DNA from: Streptomyces katrae
Lineage (GTDB): Bacteria; Actinomycetota; Actinomycetes; Streptomycetales; Streptomycetaceae
NCBI RefSeq assembly: GCF_000966975.1
Contig: NZ_JZWV01000830.1
Coordinates: 1-5,318 of the forward strand
DNA: 5,318 nt
Reading direction: 5' to 3'
In this document: positions 1 to 5,318 of the stretch, in pieces
Layout: each line of letters opens with the position of its first letter
How positions within the stretch are numbered: the first letter of the stretch is position 1
The notes under the pieces: generated by a model
The model's database searches: none
Seen by the model: the letters and a program-made list of their open reading frames with translations, nothing else
Told to the model about the DNA's origin: nothing
Program-made: the position numbers and the translations under genes

Positions 1-22
1 TCCCGCCTGCCCAACGTCCGGG

Positions 23-42
23 GGCGGGGATTCACTCCCGCC
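23..42. terminator. Short GC-rich hairpin, possible terminator
   Basis: Arms GGCGGGG (23-29) and TCCCGCC (36-42) pair over 7 positions, the innermost being a G-T wobble, around the 6-base loop ATTCAC. It lies beyond the 3' end of the minus-strand permease gene in non-coding sequence. There is no T-tract, which is common for Streptomyces terminators. The role is inferred. It could instead belong to a gene left of the window. Confidence 0.35.
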
Positions 43-72
43 GCAAGGGCCGCCGGGCGGAGAGACGCGTCA

Positions 73-99
73 CCCCGTCCCGGCGGAACCGGGGCGGGG
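73..99. terminator. Strong hairpin, probable (perhaps bidirectional) transcription terminator
   Basis: Arms at 73-83 (CCCCGTCCCGG) and 89-99 (CCGGGGCGGGG) form an 11-bp stem with the 5-base loop CGGAA. The only non-Watson-Crick position is 78/94. This is a U-G wobble in plus-strand RNA and an A-C mismatch in minus-strand RNA, so the stem is better suited to ending plus-strand transcription from a gene left of the window. It also sits about 50 nt past the stop of the minus-strand permease gene, so it may serve both sides. No U-tract follows. Confidence 0.55.
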
Positions 100-149
100 A
101 CAGCGGCGTCGTCCGCAGGGGGGACCCGCGTCGCGGCGCGGTCGCCCCA

Positions 150-917
150 CTACTCCCAGCGGAACCACTTCGCCGCGGCGCCCAGGCCCAGGACGGCCCA
201 GCCGGCCAGTACGGCGGCGTCGCCCCACGGCAGCGCGGCGCCGTTGCGGAGCACCTCGCGCAGCCCGTCGGACAGGGCGGAGATGGGCAGCAGTCCGAGG
301 ACGGCCTGGACCGCTCCCGGGAACTTCTCCAGCGGCACGATCACCCCGCCGCCGACGAGCAGCAGCAGGAACACCAGGTTCGCGGCGGCGAGCGTCACCT
401 CGGCCTTGAGGGTGCCCGCCATCAGCAGCCCGAGCCCGGAGAACGCGGCGGTGCCCAGCAGCAGCAGCACGGCGACGGACAGCGGGTTCCCGTGCGGGGA
501 CCAGCCCAGCGCGAGGGCGATCACGGTCAGCAGGGCGACCTGGAGCACCTCGGTGACCAGCACCGACAGGGTCTTGGCGGCCATCAGCGCCCAGCGCGGC
601 AGCGGGGAGGCCCCGAGCCGCTTGAGGACGCCGTAGCGGCGGTCGAAGCCGGTGGCGATGGCCTGGCCGGTGAAGGCGGTGGACATCACGGCCAGCGCCA
701 GGACGCCGGGGGCCAGGAAGTCCACGGACTTCCCCGTACCCGTGTCGACGATGTCGACGGCGGAGAACAGGGTCAGCAGCAGCGCCGGGATGATCACGGT
801 GAGCAGCAGCTGCTCCCCGTTGCGCAGCAGCATCCGGGTCTCCAGCGCGGTCTGCGCCCAGATCATCCGGGAGACCGGTGCGGCCCCCGGCCGGGGGGTG
901 AACGTACCCGCGCTCAT
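150..917 (-). CDS. ABC-2 type transporter permease (exporter membrane subunit)
   Basis: This 255-residue membrane protein is the transmembrane half of an ABC exporter whose ATPase is encoded immediately upstream. After a roughly 30-residue cytoplasmic N-terminus, hydrophobic segments lie near residues 36-54, 68-90, 111-137, 145-167, 173-195 and 232-249, the six-helix plan of the ABC-2 (DrrB/NatB-like) family. The segment DRRYGVLKRLGASPL (about residues 93-107), between helices 2 and 3, matches the conserved cytoplasmic loop of this family. The length is typical for a half-transporter permease, which would work as a homodimer with two ATPase subunits. The ATG start (917-915) overlaps the ATPase stop as ATGA and has a good AAGGAG Shine-Dalgarno 8 nt upstream. 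Cargo cannot be read from sequence; drug, lipid or other small-molecule export are all possible. Confidence 0.9.
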   Translation of the reverse strand: MSAGTFTPRPGAAPVSRMIWAQTALETRMLLRNGEQLLLTVIIPALLLTLFSAVDIVDTGTGKSVDFLAPGVLALAVMSTAFTGQAIATGFDRRYGVLKRLGASPLPRWALMAAKTLSVLVTEVLQVALLTVIALALGWSPHGNPLSVAVLLLLGTAAFSGLGLLMAGTLKAEVTLAAANLVFLLLLVGGGVIVPLEKFPGAVQAVLGLLPISALSDGLREVLRNGAALPWGDAAVLAGWAVLGLGAAAKWFRWE

Positions 918-1840
918 GCGCGCAGCTCCTTACCGGTCAGTTCGAGGAAGACGTCCTCCAGGGTGTGCCGCTCCACCGTGAGGCTGCTGGGCATCACCCC
1001 GTGCTGGGCGCACCAGGAGGTGACGGTGGCCAGCAGCTGCGGGTCCACGTCGCCGGTGACCCGGTAGGAGCCGGGGGTGAGCTCGGCGGCCTGGGTGCCG
1101 TCGGGCAGGGCCTTGAGGAGGGAGGCGAGGTCGAGGGAGGGGCGGCCGGAGAAGCGCAGGGTGTTCTCGGCGCCGCCGCGGCACAGCTGTTCGGGGCTGC
1201 CGTGGGCGATGACCCGGCCGGCGTCGACGATGGCCACCTCGTCGGCGAGCTGCTCGGCCTCGTCCATGTGGTGGGTGGTGAGGACGACGGCGACCCCGTC
1301 GGCGCGCAGCTCCCGTACGAGGTCCCAGGTGGCTCGGCGGGCCTGCGGGTCGAGGCCGGCGGTGGGCTCGTCCAGGAAGACCAGCTCGGGGCGGCCGACG
1401 ACGGCCATGGCCAGGGAGAGGCGCTGCTGCTGGCCGCCGGAGAGCCGGCGGTAGGGGGTGCGGCCGCAGCCGCCGAGGCCGAGGCGTTCGACCAGGGCGC
1501 CGACGTCCAGCGGGTCGGCGTACAGCTTCGCCATGTGGCGCAGCATCTCGACGGCGCGGGCGCCGGAGTAGATCCCGCCGGACTGGAGCATCACGCCGGT
1601 GCGCGGGCGCAGGGCCCGTGCGTCGGCGACCGGGTCGAGGCCCAGGACGCGGACGGTGCCGGCGTCGGGGCGGCGGTAGCCCTCGCAGGTCTCGATCGTG
1701 GTGGTCTTGCCCGCGCCGTTGGGGCCGAGGACGGCGGTGACCGCGCCCCCGGGGACGGTGAGGTCCAGGCCGTCGACGGCCGTCTTCGATCCGTACCGTT
1801 TCACCAGTCCGCGGATCTCCACGGCGGGGTCGTTGCTCAT
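914..1840 (-). CDS. ABC transporter ATP-binding protein (exporter ATPase, DrrA/CcmA-like)
   Basis: This 308-residue cytoplasmic ATPase would power the permease encoded just downstream. All nucleotide-binding motifs are intact: A-loop Tyr16, Walker A GPNGAGKTT (39-47), Q-loop Gln86, signature LSGGQQQR (133-140), Walker B LVFLDEP (153-159), D-loop GLDP (162-165) and switch His190 in TTHHMDEAE. The C-terminal ~90 residues form the extra domain common in DrrA-type exporter ATPases, ending with an LEDVFLELTGKEL-like motif seen in that family. The ATG at 1840-1838 is the natural start because the ABC domain begins within ten residues. No Shine-Dalgarno is visible, but TAGACT lies 7 nt upstream, which suggests a leaderless transcript. 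The gene is divergent from the suf operon. A similar ABC exporter beside suf is, from memory, found in other Streptomyces and in mycobacteria (the Rv1456c-Rv1458c area), so the pairing looks conserved although its reason is unclear. Confidence 0.93.
   Translation of the reverse strand: MSNDPAVEIRGLVKRYGSKTAVDGLDLTVPGGAVTAVLGPNGAGKTTTIETCEGYRRPDAGTVRVLGLDPVADARALRPRTGVMLQSGGIYSGARAVEMLRHMAKLYADPLDVGALVERLGLGGCGRTPYRRLSGGQQQRLSLAMAVVGRPELVFLDEPTAGLDPQARRATWDLVRELRADGVAVVLTTHHMDEAEQLADEVAIVDAGRVIAHGSPEQLCRGGAENTLRFSGRPSLDLASLLKALPDGTQAAELTPGSYRVTGDVDPQLLATVTSWCAQHGVMPSSLTVERHTLEDVFLELTGKELRA
926..931 (-). promoter_or_regulatory. Ribosome binding site of the permease gene
   Basis: The minus strand reads AAGGAG, followed by 8 nt and then the permease ATG (917-915). 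The site lies inside the last codons of the ATPase gene. Together with the ATGA overlap it fixes the permease start and indicates translational coupling that would keep the two subunits in balance. Confidence 0.75.
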
Positions 1841-1847
1841 GCGGGTG

Positions 1848-1853
1848 AGTCTA
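1848..1853 (-). promoter_or_regulatory. Putative -10 element of the ABC exporter operon (leaderless transcript)
   Basis: The minus strand reads TAGACT, which matches the TANNNT pattern of Streptomyces housekeeping -10 boxes. Seven bases separate it from the ATG at 1840, so transcription would begin at or next to the start codon. No Shine-Dalgarno lies upstream of this ATG, which fits a leaderless mRNA. No convincing -35 box is visible about 17-18 bp further upstream, so the call is tentative. Confidence 0.4.
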
Positions 1854-1881
1854 CGGAGCGGCGGGGGCGCCCACGGGTGGC

Positions 1882-1897
1882 GGGGGAAGGTTCCCCC
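1882..1897. repeat. Perfect 16-bp inverted repeat, possible operator for the exporter genes
   Basis: GGGGGAA (1882-1888) and TTCCCCC (1891-1897) are exact reverse complements around a central GG. The repeat sits roughly 30 bp upstream of the putative -10 of the exporter operon, just beyond where its -35 would fall. That position suits an operator or activator site. A short RNA hairpin is possible but the loop would be tight. No regulator gene for it lies in the window. Confidence 0.5.
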
Positions 1898-1960
1898 TCC
1901 CGGGCATCGCCGCTGGCCAGAGGCGGTGGAGCCGGCGGCTTTCGATCACTCTCCGTGGAG

Positions 1961-1974
1961 GGGTTAGGTAACCC
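1961..1974. repeat. Perfect 14-bp palindrome resembling an iron box
   Basis: GGGTTA (1961-1966) and TAACCC (1969-1974) are exact reverse complements around GG. The inner GGTTAGG-TAACC resembles the core GGTTAGGCTAACC of the DtxR/IdeR/DmdR iron box, except that the central C is missing, which shifts the two halves by one base. It lies about 75-90 bp upstream of sufR and 120 bp upstream of the exporter ATPase gene, so it could serve either direction. The palindrome is seen directly. Binding by an iron regulator is conjecture. Confidence 0.5.
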
Positions 1975-1985
1975 TTAGTGATGGA

Positions 1986-2005
1986 GGACACCAGTAGTGG
2001 CGTCC
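1986..2005. repeat. Imperfect inverted repeat upstream of the sufR promoter
   Basis: GGACACCA (1986-1993) and TGGCGTCC (1998-2005) pair at 7 of 8 positions around GTAG. The single mismatch (1990/2001) becomes a G-U wobble in minus-strand RNA. It lies just upstream of the candidate sufR -35. It may be a secondary protein-binding site or chance in GC-rich DNA. Confidence 0.3.
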
Positions 2006-2013
2006 GTCACGGC

Positions 2014-2043
2014 TTGTCGGGGCTCCGGTAATTACGCAACAAT
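2014..2043 (+). promoter_or_regulatory. Candidate sufR-suf operon promoter
   Basis: TTGTCG (2014-2019) matches the -35 consensus TTGACA at four of six positions. It is followed after 18 bp by AACAAT (2038-2043), a weak -10 that shares four bases with TATAAT. Initiation would then fall near 2050, the sufR GTG codon. An alternative is a -10 at TAATTA (2029-2034), giving a start near 2041-2042, but no good -35 is placed for it. Either choice puts the SufR operator over the -10 or start site, as expected for repression. Confidence 0.35.
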
Positions 2044-2056
2044 GGCGTTGTGAAAT
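2031..2056. promoter_or_regulatory. SufR operator, CAAC-N6-GTTG palindrome
   Basis: CAAC (2037-2040), six bases, then GTTG (2047-2050) exactly match the CAAC-N6-GTTG inverted repeat reported for SufR regulators of cyanobacteria and, as I recall, of Streptomyces avermitilis. The dyad extends outward: arms ATTACGCAAC and GTTGTGAAAT pair at 8 of 10 positions. The right arm covers the sufR GTG start (2050-2052), so bound SufR would block transcription initiation directly. It adjoins the gene for its presumed ligand, which supports autoregulation of the whole suf operon. Confidence 0.8.
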
Positions 2057-2805
2057 ACGGCGAACGGACGAGCGAGGCCCCCCAGGGGGAGCTCGCGACC
2101 GGTGAGCGGTCAACCCGCAACCGGGTCGCGAGGTCCATCCTGGACCACGGCCCCTCCACCGTCGCCGACCTCGCGCAGCGTCTCGGCCTCACCCAGGCCG
2201 CCGTCCGCCGCCACCTCGACACGCTCGTCGCCGACGACGTGGTCGCACCCCGTGAGCAGCGTGTGTACGGCGCACGCACCCGGGGCCGGCCCGCCAAGGT
2301 CTTCGCGCTCACCGACTGCGGACGCGACGCCTTCGACCAGTCCTACGACAAACTCGCCGTGGACGCCCTGCGCTGGATCGCGCAGTCCGTCGGCGGCGGG
2401 GAGAAGGGCGAGGCGGCCGTCGCCGCCTTCGCCCGCGCGAGGATGGCGACGCAGGCGGAGGCCTACCGCGAAGCCGTGGAGGCGGCCGCCCCCGCGGACC
2501 GCACCGAGGCCCTCGCGAAGGCGTTGACCGCGGACGGGTACGCTGCTACGGCGAAGAGCGCTCCCGGTCCGCACAGCGGTGAACAGCTCTGTCAGCACCA
2601 CTGCCCGGTCGCACACGTCGCCGAGCAGTACCCGCAGCTCTGCGAGGCGGAGACCGAGGTCTTCTCCCGCCTGCTCGGGACGCATGTGCAGCGTCTCGCC
2701 ACGATCGCCCACGGCGACGGGGTGTGCACGACGTTCATCCCGCGAAGCGCGGCACAGCACGACACACCAGCATCTGCAAGTACGGCCGGGAGGAACCCCG
2801 CATGA
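2050..2805 (+). CDS. sufR: SufR-type Fe-S cluster-sensing transcriptional repressor of the suf operon
   Basis: This 251-residue DNA-binding protein is expected to repress the suf operon when Fe-S clusters are plentiful. Residues 22-65 form a helix-turn-helix ([20 protein letters not shown] at 38-57, recognition helix about 48-60), and residues 67-87 with GRPAK (79-83) form the wing. The C-terminal half carries Cys181, Cys185, Cys198 and Cys226, a C-x3-C-x12-C-x27-C arrangement. The first three have the same spacing as the cluster-binding cysteines I recall for S. avermitilis SufR. Cys90 is isolated in the wing. The GTG at 2050 is the only usable early start: a TAA lies in frame at 2029-2031 and no other start codon follows it. 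No Shine-Dalgarno precedes the start, suggesting leaderless translation. The TGA stop overlaps the sufB ATG, so the two genes are translationally coupled. Confidence 0.92.
   Translation: MKYGERTSEAPQGELATGERSTRNRVARSILDHGPSTVADLAQRLGLTQAAVRRHLDTLVADDVVAPREQRVYGARTRGRPAKVFALTDCGRDAFDQSYDKLAVDALRWIAQSVGGGEKGEAAVAAFARARMATQAEAYREAVEAAAPADRTEALAKALTADGYAATAKSAPGPHSGEQLCQHHCPVAHVAEQYPQLCEAETEVFSRLLGTHVQRLATIAHGDGVCTTFIPRSAAQHDTPASASTAGRNPA
2789..2793 (+). promoter_or_regulatory. Ribosome binding site that fixes the sufB start
   Basis: GGAGG, extended to GGGAGGAA at 2788-2795, lies 8 nt before the ATG at 2802. The same frame is open upstream to 2724, but that longer start would lie deep inside sufR, has no comparable site, and would add 26 residues not expected in SufB. 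The ATG at 2802 is therefore preferred. Confidence 0.85.
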
Positions 2806-4217
2806 CCACGGAGACTGCTCACCCTGAGCTCGAGGGTCTGGGCAACTACGAGTACGGCTGGGCCGACTCCGACGCGGCCGGCGCCGCTGCCAAGCGGGGT
2901 CTGTCCGAGGACGTCGTCCGCGACATCTCGGCGAAGAAGTCCGAGCCGGAGTGGATGCTGAACCTCCGCCTCAAGGGCCTCAAGCTGTTCGACAAGAAGC
3001 CCATGCCGAAGTGGGGCTCCGACCTCTCGGGCATCGACTTCGACAACATCAAGTACTTCGTGCGGTCCACCGAGAAGCAGGCCGAGTCCTGGGAGGACCT
3101 GCCGGAGGACATCAAGAACACGTACGACAAGCTCGGCATCCCCGAGGCGGAGAAGCAGCGCCTCGTCGCCGGTGTCGCGGCCCAGTACGAGTCCGAGGTC
3201 GTCTACCACCAGATCCGCGAGGACCTGGAGCAGCAGGGCGTCATCTTCCTCGACACCGACACCGCGCTCAAGGAGCACCCGGAGCTCTTCCAGGAGTACT
3301 TCGGCACGGTCATCCCGGTCGGCGACAACAAGTTCGCCTCGCTGAACACCGCCGTGTGGTCGGGCGGCTCCTTCATCTACGTCCCCAAGGGTGTCCACGT
3401 GGACATCCCGCTTCAGGCCTACTTCCGCATCAACACGGAGAACATGGGCCAGTTCGAGCGGACGCTGATCATCGTCGACGAGGACGCCTACGTCCACTAC
3501 GTCGAGGGCTGCACCGCCCCGATCTACTCCTCGGACTCGCTGCACAGCGCCGTGGTCGAGATCATCGTCAAGAAGGGCGGCCGCTGCCGCTACACGACCA
3601 TCCAGAACTGGTCGAACAACGTCTACAACCTGGTCACCAAGCGCGCCGTGGCGTACGAGGGCGCGACCATGGAGTGGATCGACGGCAACATCGGTTCCAA
3701 GGTCACCATGAAGTACCCGGCCGTCTACCTGATGGGCGAGCACGCCAAGGGCGAGACCCTGTCCATCGCCTTCGCGGGCGAGGGCCAGCACCAGGACGCC
3801 GGCTCCAAGATGGTCCACATGGCGCCGAACACCTCCTCGAACATCGTCTCCAAGTCGGTGGCGCGGGGCGGCGGCCGCACCTCGTACCGCGGCCTGGTCG
3901 AGATCGGCGAGGGCGCCTCGGGCTCCAAGTCCAACGTGCTGTGCGACGCGCTCCTGGTCGACACCATCTCCCGCTCGGACACCTACCCCTACGTCGACGT
4001 CCGCGAGGACGACGTGACGATGGGCCACGAGGCCACCGTCTCCAAGGTCTCCGACGACCAGCTCTTCTACCTAATGCAGCGCGGCCTCACCGAGTTCGAG
4101 GCCATGGCCATGATCGTGCGCGGCTTCGTCGAGCCGATCGCCAAGGAGCTGCCCATGGAGTACGCGCTGGAGCTGAACCGGCTGATCGAGCTGCAGATGG
4201 AGGGCTCGGTCGGTTAA
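2802..4217 (+). CDS. sufB: Fe-S cluster assembly scaffold protein SufB
   Basis: SufB, with SufC and SufD, forms the cytoplasmic SufBC2D scaffold on which new Fe-S clusters are built. The protein is 471 residues, typical for the family. Residues equivalent to those shown important in E. coli SufB are all present: Arg209 and Asn211 in FRIN (R226/N228), Cys237 in EGCTAP (C254, sulfur acceptor), Gln268 and Trp270 in IQNW (Q285/W287), Lys280 in LVTKRA (K303), Cys381 in NVLCDALL (C405, cluster site) and Glu410 in GHEATVSK (E434). The spacing agrees with E. coli apart from a 6-residue gap between Trp270 and Lys280. Only three cysteines occur (237, 262, 381), and the N-terminal cysteine motif of the E. 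coli protein is absent, so that motif is dispensable here. The start overlaps the sufR stop as ATGA. One rare CTA leucine codon occurs at residue 424. Confidence 0.97.
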   Translation: MTTETAHPELEGLGNYEYGWADSDAAGAAAKRGLSEDVVRDISAKKSEPEWMLNLRLKGLKLFDKKPMPKWGSDLSGIDFDNIKYFVRSTEKQAESWEDLPEDIKNTYDKLGIPEAEKQRLVAGVAAQYESEVVYHQIREDLEQQGVIFLDTDTALKEHPELFQEYFGTVIPVGDNKFASLNTAVWSGGSFIYVPKGVHVDIPLQAYFRINTENMGQFERTLIIVDEDAYVHYVEGCTAPIYSSDSLHSAVVEIIVKKGGRCRYTTIQNWSNNVYNLVTKRAVAYEGATMEWIDGNIGSKVTMKYPAVYLMGEHAKGETLSIAFAGEGQHQDAGSKMVHMAPNTSSNIVSKSVARGGGRTSYRGLVEIGEGASGSKSNVLCDALLVDTISRSDTYPYVDVREDDVTMGHEATVSKVSDDQLFYLMQRGLTEFEAMAMIVRGFVEPIAKELPMEYALELNRLIELQMEGSVG

Positions 4218-4282
4218 GCACCGGCCGCCCCGTCCCCTCCGCAGCACATTCTTTGACGTAGGAAGAGAGCAGAACGACAGCC
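4218..4282 (+). other. sufB-sufD intergenic spacer with weak ribosome binding site
   Basis: This 65-nt gap contrasts with the overlapping genes upstream. The purine-rich run AGGAAGAGAG (4260-4269) is the only Shine-Dalgarno-like sequence, and it ends 13 nt before the sufD ATG, further than usual. A TTGACG at 4253-4258 resembles a -35 but has no matching -10. No terminator-like hairpin is seen, so sufB and sufD are probably co-transcribed. Confidence 0.55.
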
Positions 4283-5318
4283 ATGGCTGAGGCTCAGAAC
4301 ATTCCGGCGGGCTCCACCACCGCCGGCGCGATCGCGGTGGCCGCCGAGTCCACCGTCGCCACCCGGATGAGCGCGCCCCCGTCCTTCGACGTGGCCGACT
4401 TCCCGGTCCCGCACGGCCGCGAGGAGGAGTGGCGGTTCACCCCGCTCGCCCGCCTCAAGGGCCTGCACGACGGCACCGCGGTCGCCAACGGAACCATGAA
4501 GGCCCAGATCGACGCCCCCGAGGGCGTCACGGTCGAGTCCGTCGAGCGCGACGACGAGCGGATCGGCAAGGCCGGCACCCCCGTCGACCGCGTCGCCGCC
4601 CAGGCCTTCTCCTCGTTCGCCAAGGCCACGGTCGTCACCGTGCCCAAGGAGACCGTGCTCGCCGAGCCCATCCGGGTCGCCCTGCACGGCGAGGGCGGCA
4701 CGACCTTCGGGCACACCGTCTTCGACATCAAGCCGTTCGCCGAGGCGATCATCGTGATCGACCACACCGGTGACGGCGTGCGCGCCGCCAACGTCGACAT
4801 CCTCGTCGGCGACGGCGCCAAGGTGACCTTCGTGTCGGTCCAGGACTGGGACGACACCGCGGTTCACACCTCGCAGCACAACGCCCTCGTCGGCCGCGAC
4901 GCCAGCTTCAAGTCCGTCGTCGTGACCTTCGGCGGCGACCTCGTCCGCCTGCACCCGCGCGTCACCTACGCGGGCCCCGGCGGCGAGGCCGAGATGCTCG
5001 GCCTGTACTTCACGGACGCCGGCCAGCACCAGGAGCACCGCCTCCTGGTCACGCACGACGCCCCGCACTGCAAGTCCAACGTGGTCTACAAGGGCGCGCT
5101 CCAGGGCCAGGACGCCCACGCGGTCTGGATCGGTGACGTCCTCATCGAGAAGTCCGCCGAGGGCACCGACACCTACGAGATGAACCGCAACCTCGTCCTG
5201 ACGGACGGCGCGCGCGTCGACTCGGTGCCGAACCTGGAGATCGAGACGGGCGAGATCGTCGGCGCCGGCCACGCCTCGGCCACCGGCCGCTTCGACGACG
5301 AGCAGCTCTTCTACCTGC
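4283..5318 (+). CDS. sufD: Fe-S cluster assembly protein SufD (partial, 3' end beyond window)
   Basis: SufD is the partner of SufB in the SufBC2D scaffold and helps bring iron to the nascent cluster. The first 345 residues are visible with no stop, and roughly 45-50 more would be expected beyond the edge. Family hallmarks are the N-terminal EEEWRFTPLARL segment (about 49-60), the beta-helix core with HPRVTYAGPGGEAEMLGLY, DAGQHQEHRL, the segment APHCKSNVVYKG with Cys263, and the C-terminal GAGHASATGRFDDEQLFYL. His330 in GAGH corresponds to E. coli His360, the residue that works with SufB Cys405 at the cluster site. The DDEQLFYL end mirrors DDQLFYL in SufB, reflecting their common ancestry. ATG 4283 is the first start after an in-frame TAG at 4259-4261. 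The next in-frame ATG (4367) would still leave EEEWRF intact, so the exact start is less certain because the ribosome site is weak. Confidence 0.95.
   Translation, partial: MAEAQNIPAGSTTAGAIAVAAESTVATRMSAPPSFDVADFPVPHGREEEWRFTPLARLKGLHDGTAVANGTMKAQIDAPEGVTVESVERDDERIGKAGTPVDRVAAQAFSSFAKATVVTVPKETVLAEPIRVALHGEGGTTFGHTVFDIKPFAEAIIVIDHTGDGVRAANVDILVGDGAKVTFVSVQDWDDTAVHTSQHNALVGRDASFKSVVVTFGGDLVRLHPRVTYAGPGGEAEMLGLYFTDAGQHQEHRLLVTHDAPHCKSNVVYKGALQGQDAHAVWIGDVLIEKSAEGTDTYEMNRNLVLTDGARVDSVPNLEIETGEIVGAGHASATGRFDDEQLFYL

Larger units (their letters stand above)
1841..2049. other. Divergent intergenic regulatory region between ABC exporter and suf operon
   Basis: These 209 bp separate the minus-strand exporter genes from the plus-strand suf operon. 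I see no coding potential beyond shadow frames. The region holds inverted repeats at 1882-1897, 1961-1974 and 1986-2005, and most of the SufR operator at 2031-2056. It also holds candidate promoter elements for both directions. Its middle (about 1975-2043) is noticeably more AT-containing than the surrounding coding DNA, as expected for promoter DNA in a high-GC genome. Confidence 0.8.

Noticed and set aside
965..1978. Plus-strand open frame of 337 codons opposite the ABC ATPase
   Set aside because: The minus strand encodes a complete ABC ATPase with all motifs. This frame is glycine/alanine-rich and featureless, and runs into the regulatory region.
1841..2049. SigR-type oxidative stress promoter (GGAAT-N18-GTT) for sufR
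   Set aside because: No GGAAY-like -35 is correctly spaced from the GTT at 2047. The only GGAA is inside the 1882-1897 palindrome, far from sufR.
2724..2801. N-terminal extension of sufB from an upstream start at 2724
   Set aside because: It would overlap sufR by about 80 nt, lacks a ribosome site, and adds residues not expected in SufB. The ATG at 2802 has GGAGG at 8 nt spacing.
2592..4028. Long minus-strand open frame of 478 codons opposite sufR and sufB
   Set aside because: It is antisense to two clearly recognised genes, its translation is low-complexity (rich in V, D, L, R, G), it has no recognisable domain, and it is explained by high GC at third positions.
4253..4282. Internal promoter before sufD starting with TTGACG
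   Set aside because: The -35-like hexamer is good, but no TANNNT -10 occurs 16-19 bp downstream before the sufD ATG.
4214..5272. Minus-strand open frame of 352 codons opposite sufD
   Set aside because: It is a shadow of sufD. The plus strand carries unmistakable SufD motifs throughout the same stretch.
1..5318. CRISPR array, tRNA/rRNA genes, insertion sequences or phage attachment sites
   Set aside because: I saw no regularly spaced repeats, cloverleaf or rRNA-like sequence, transposase motifs, or flanking direct repeats.

Overview
The window is high-GC actinobacterial DNA, most likely Streptomyces or a close relative. Third codon positions are almost always G or C, I saw no in-frame TTA codons, and the gene order matches the suf (iron-sulfur cluster assembly) locus of that group. 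No computation was possible, so product calls rest on motifs and family knowledge.

Layout. Positions 1-149 are non-coding and hold two GC-rich hairpins, probably terminators. Positions 150-1840 (minus strand) encode a two-gene ABC exporter. The ATPase comes first (1840 to 914) and the membrane permease second (917 to 150), joined by an ATGA start/stop overlap. A 209-bp divergent intergenic region (1841-2049) carries several inverted repeats and the promoters for both directions. Positions 2050-5318 (plus strand) carry the start of the suf operon: the Fe-S regulator sufR, then sufB (ATGA overlap with sufR), then sufD after a 65-nt gap. sufD is cut by the window edge. By family precedent sufC, sufS and sufU would follow outside the window.

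How it works together. SufB and SufD form the scaffold that, with the ATPase SufC, builds Fe-S clusters from sulfur delivered by SufS/SufU. SufR is a winged-helix repressor thought to hold an Fe-S cluster itself, so it can report when clusters are sufficient. An exact CAAC-N6-GTTG site, the motif described for SufR-type repressors, lies at 2037-2050 and overlaps the sufR start codon, which supports an autoregulated sufR-sufB-sufD operon. No Shine-Dalgarno sequence precedes sufR, so its message is probably leaderless or nearly so.

The genes themselves are ordinary for this locus, and I do not see an undescribed system. The points most worth a second look are in the intergenic region: the SufR operator at the start codon, a perfect palindrome resembling an actinobacterial iron box with one central base missing, another perfect palindrome just upstream of the putative exporter promoter, and the unknown cargo of the exporter next to suf.
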